DNA from: JANLQX01 sp031368215
Lineage (GTDB): Bacteria; Actinomycetota; Acidimicrobiia; Acidimicrobiales; JANYDT01
Direction: 5' to 3'
Assembly: GCA_031368215.1 (NCBI GenBank)
Contig: JANLRD010000274.1
Location: 61,265 to 125,264 of the forward strand
DNA: 64,000 nucleotides
The notes beneath the pieces are model-generated. The model was not told where the DNA came from. It made no database searches and saw nothing but the letters and a program-made list of their open reading frames with translations. Made by a program: the position numbers and the translations under genes. Positions within the stretch are counted from its first letter, which is position 1, and every line of letters begins with the position of its first letter. This document shows, piece after piece, positions 62,691 to 64,000 of the stretch.

Positions 62691-63203
62691 ATGCCTGCGG
62701 TCAGAACGCGTCGAGTCGCGCCGCACGACGCCGCCGCTCTGATGACGATCTACAACGCGGAAGTCGTCGAATCCACCGTCACCATGGACATCGTTGCGCG
62801 GACGCTCGCCGATCAGCTCCGCTGGATCGATGACCATCGCGGCATCCATGGCGCCGTGGTCGCCTGCGATGACGACCCGGCCAGTGGGCACGAACGCGTG
62901 CTCGGGTTCGCGTCCATCTCGCCTTGGCGCAGTCGTGCTGCCTATTCGACGAGCGTCGAGAACTCCGTCTACGTCGATCGCGACCATCAAGGCCGGGGGA
63001 TCGGCCGAATCCTGCTTGACGACGTTCTGCGAGTCGCCGTCGACTCGGGTTTCCACACCTGCTTTGCCCGCATCATGAGCGGACACGAGGCGTCGATCCG
63101 CCTCCACGCGTCTCGTGGCTTTGAGCTCACCGGCGTGGAACGTGAGGTGGCCCGCAAGTTCGGCCGCTGGATCGACGTCACCGTCATGCAGAAAATGCTC
63201 TGA
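62691..63203 (+). CDS. GNAT acetyltransferase, phosphinothricin-acetyltransferase-like
   Basis: The protein (170 residues) has YNAEVVESTVTMDI at the N-terminus, ASISPWRSRAAYSTSVENSVYVDRDHQGRGIGRILL with the acetyl-CoA motif (Q-G-R-G-I-G), and HEASIRLHASRGFELTG. These match the Pat/Bar subgroup. The natural substrate could be methionine derivatives or other amines and cannot be told. Confidence 0.88.
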   Translation: MPAVRTRRVAPHDAAALMTIYNAEVVESTVTMDIVARTLADQLRWIDDHRGIHGAVVACDDDPASGHERVLGFASISPWRSRAAYSTSVENSVYVDRDHQGRGIGRILLDDVLRVAVDSGFHTCFARIMSGHEASIRLHASRGFELTGVEREVARKFGRWIDVTVMQKML

Positions 63204-63377
63204 CCGACCCTCGCTCTCCTCGACACACTCCGCTACAGCGCGCAGGCCCCAGGCCGACAACGAACGAGTGGAGGGGTGGCGCCGATGGGGCCCCGCCCGA
63301 GGAACGGAGACCCGGTTCGACGGAGGAGAACAACGGGCGAGTACCGCAGCGGATGGGGAGGATCGGTGACAGGACCC

Positions 63378-63424
63378 CGGGAACGGTCGGCCGGAACTGG
63401 ACGCCGGGAAAGGTCAGCGGGAAC
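63378..63424. repeat. 27-bp direct repeat upstream of tRNA-Thr
   Basis: CGGGAACGGTCGGCCGGAAC at 63378 recurs with three changes at 63405. The surrounding 260-bp gap between the acetyltransferase gene and tRNA-Thr holds no convincing gene on either strand; a promoter for the tRNA must lie here. Confidence 0.5.
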
Positions 63425-63465
63425 GCTGCAAGGCCTGTGCGCCCGGCTGCTACCGTGGTCGCCGC

Positions 63466-63541
63466 GCCCTCTTAGCTCAGTCGGTAGAGCATTTCCATGG
63501 TAAGGAAAAGGTCGTCGGTTCGATTCCGACAGAGGGCTCCA
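63466..63541 (+). tRNA. tRNA-Thr (anticodon GGT)
   Basis: Acceptor GCCCTCT pairs with AGAGGGC; anticodon stem TTTCC/GGAAA encloses ATGGTAA with anticodon GGT; T arm contains GGTTCGATTCC. The 3' CCA is encoded at 63539-63541. Confidence 0.95.
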
Positions 63542-63732
63542 CACGACCGTCCCGCCCGGTTCGCCGCGTCGGCCCCCACGTCTTCACGTTGTCCGCGGCC
63601 CATTCGCCTCCCGGTACGACTCCGGTCGTTCCGTGCTCCGTTGACGCGTGGCGCATTGGTGTCCCGGTCCAACGCCGGTCGCGCTAAAGTAACCGGGCCC
63701 TTGTGCCCTGCGCCCGCGTCGGAGCCCATCGG

Positions 63733-63806
63733 GGCGGCGTAGCTCAGGTGGTTAGAGCACACGGCTCATAATCGTGTTGTCGTCGGTTCGAGTCCGACCG
63801 CCGCTA
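63733..63806 (+). tRNA. tRNA-Met (anticodon CAT), elongator type
   Basis: Acceptor GGCGGCG pairs with CGCCGCT (terminal G-U); anticodon loop CTCATAA gives CAT; T arm GTTCGAGTC. The acceptor and D arm fit elongator tRNA-Met; tRNA-Ile2, whose CAT is modified to lysidine, cannot be fully excluded. CCA is not encoded. It lies 44 bp before tuf. Confidence 0.88.
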
Positions 63807-63850
63807 CTCCCACCTTCGTACCCACCCACATCACCAAGGAAGTATCCAAA

Positions 63851-64000
63851 ATGGCAAAAGCCAAATTTGAGCGGAACAAGCCGCATTTGAATATTGGTAC
63901 GATGGGTCATATTGACCATGGGAAGACGACGTTGACGGCGGCGATTACGAAGACGTTGCATGATCATAATCCGTCGACGGCGTTTACGCCGTTTGATCAG
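63851..64000 (+). CDS. tuf: Elongation factor Tu, 5' part only
   Basis: The first 50 residues include MAKAKFERNKPHLNIGTMGH and IDHGKTTLTAAITKTL with the GTP-binding P-loop (GHIDHGKT). EF-Tu delivers aminoacyl-tRNA to the ribosome. The ribosome site AAGGAAG at 63836-63842 is well placed. The gene runs off the window. Its codons end mostly in T or G (CAT, AAT, ATT, GGT, TTG, ACG, GCG), unlike the C-ending usage of every other gene here, which is odd for one of the most highly expressed proteins. Confidence 0.95.
   Translation, partial: MAKAKFERNKPHLNIGTMGHIDHGKTTLTAAITKTLHDHNPSTAFTPFDQ

Noticed and set aside
63641..63690. Promoter boxes TTGACG and TAAAGT before tRNA-Met
   Set aside because: The spacing (38 bp) does not fit a sigma-70-type promoter, so no promoter was called.

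Overview
The window is GC-rich bacterial chromosome, densely packed and mostly codirectional on the + strand, with many GTG starts and 1-4 bp stop/start overlaps. The gene complement (menaquinone-reductase-like flavoprotein, F420/LLM-type oxidoreductase, full nuoA-N plus a second nuo set without EFG, tuf preceded by tRNA genes) points to an actinobacterium. The split, b6f-like cytochrome b argues against a typical Streptomyces or Mycobacterium, and I infer the class Acidimicrobiia with moderate confidence.

Layout. 1-5.6 kb: end of msrA, haem synthesis (hemB, hemL), an EVE-domain gene, a geranylgeranyl-reductase-type flavoprotein and a TetR regulator. 5.7-12.6 kb: a quinol:cytochrome c oxidoreductase locus. 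It has one monohaem cytochrome c gene on the - strand, then on the + strand a membrane protein, a 2[4Fe-4S] ferredoxin, cytochrome b (b6-like), a subunit-IV-like half, a Rieske protein, a dihaem cytochrome c and a membrane protein. A CRP-type palindrome lies in the divergent promoter region. 12.6-28.2 kb: complete 14-gene nuoA-N. 28.2-29.2 kb: nuoA2-nuoB2. 29.2-45.3 kb: a block separating these from the rest of set 2. It holds a CaiB-type CoA-transferase, a decayed molybdenum-hydroxylase gene, a CHAP protein, an MFS transporter, an LLM oxidoreductase, hutH, a DinB-like gene, a desaturase, vapBC, the hutU-def-hutF-hutI run, and small membrane and VOC genes. 45.3-56.4 kb: nuoC2-D2-H2-I2-J2-K2-L2-M2-N2, followed by an NDUFAF7/MidA-type methyltransferase gene. 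56.6-64 kb: nucleoside hydrolase, acetyl-CoA synthetase, small genes, yajQ, tRNA-Tyr, tRNA-Thr, tRNA-Met and the start of tuf.

How it works together. NADH enters the 14-subunit enzyme. The second, 11-subunit enzyme has no NADH module and presumably takes electrons from another donor such as ferredoxin. Both would reduce a menaquinone that the flavoprotein near 3.5 kb may modify, and the bc/b6f-like complex next door oxidises it. The hut genes convert histidine to N-formylglutamate. No hutG is visible, but a peptide-deformylase-family gene sits inside the operon.

Most unusual signal. At four gene junctions (hemL/EVE, cytochrome b/subunit IV, nuoA2/nuoB2, nuoB2/CoA-transferase) the 3' end of the upstream gene is repeated 53 or 54 bp downstream, just before or across the next start codon. 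A second strong observation is that the methyltransferase following nuoN2 belongs to the family that methylates Arg85 of mitochondrial NDUFS2. That arginine is kept in NuoD2 and replaced by threonine in NuoD1.
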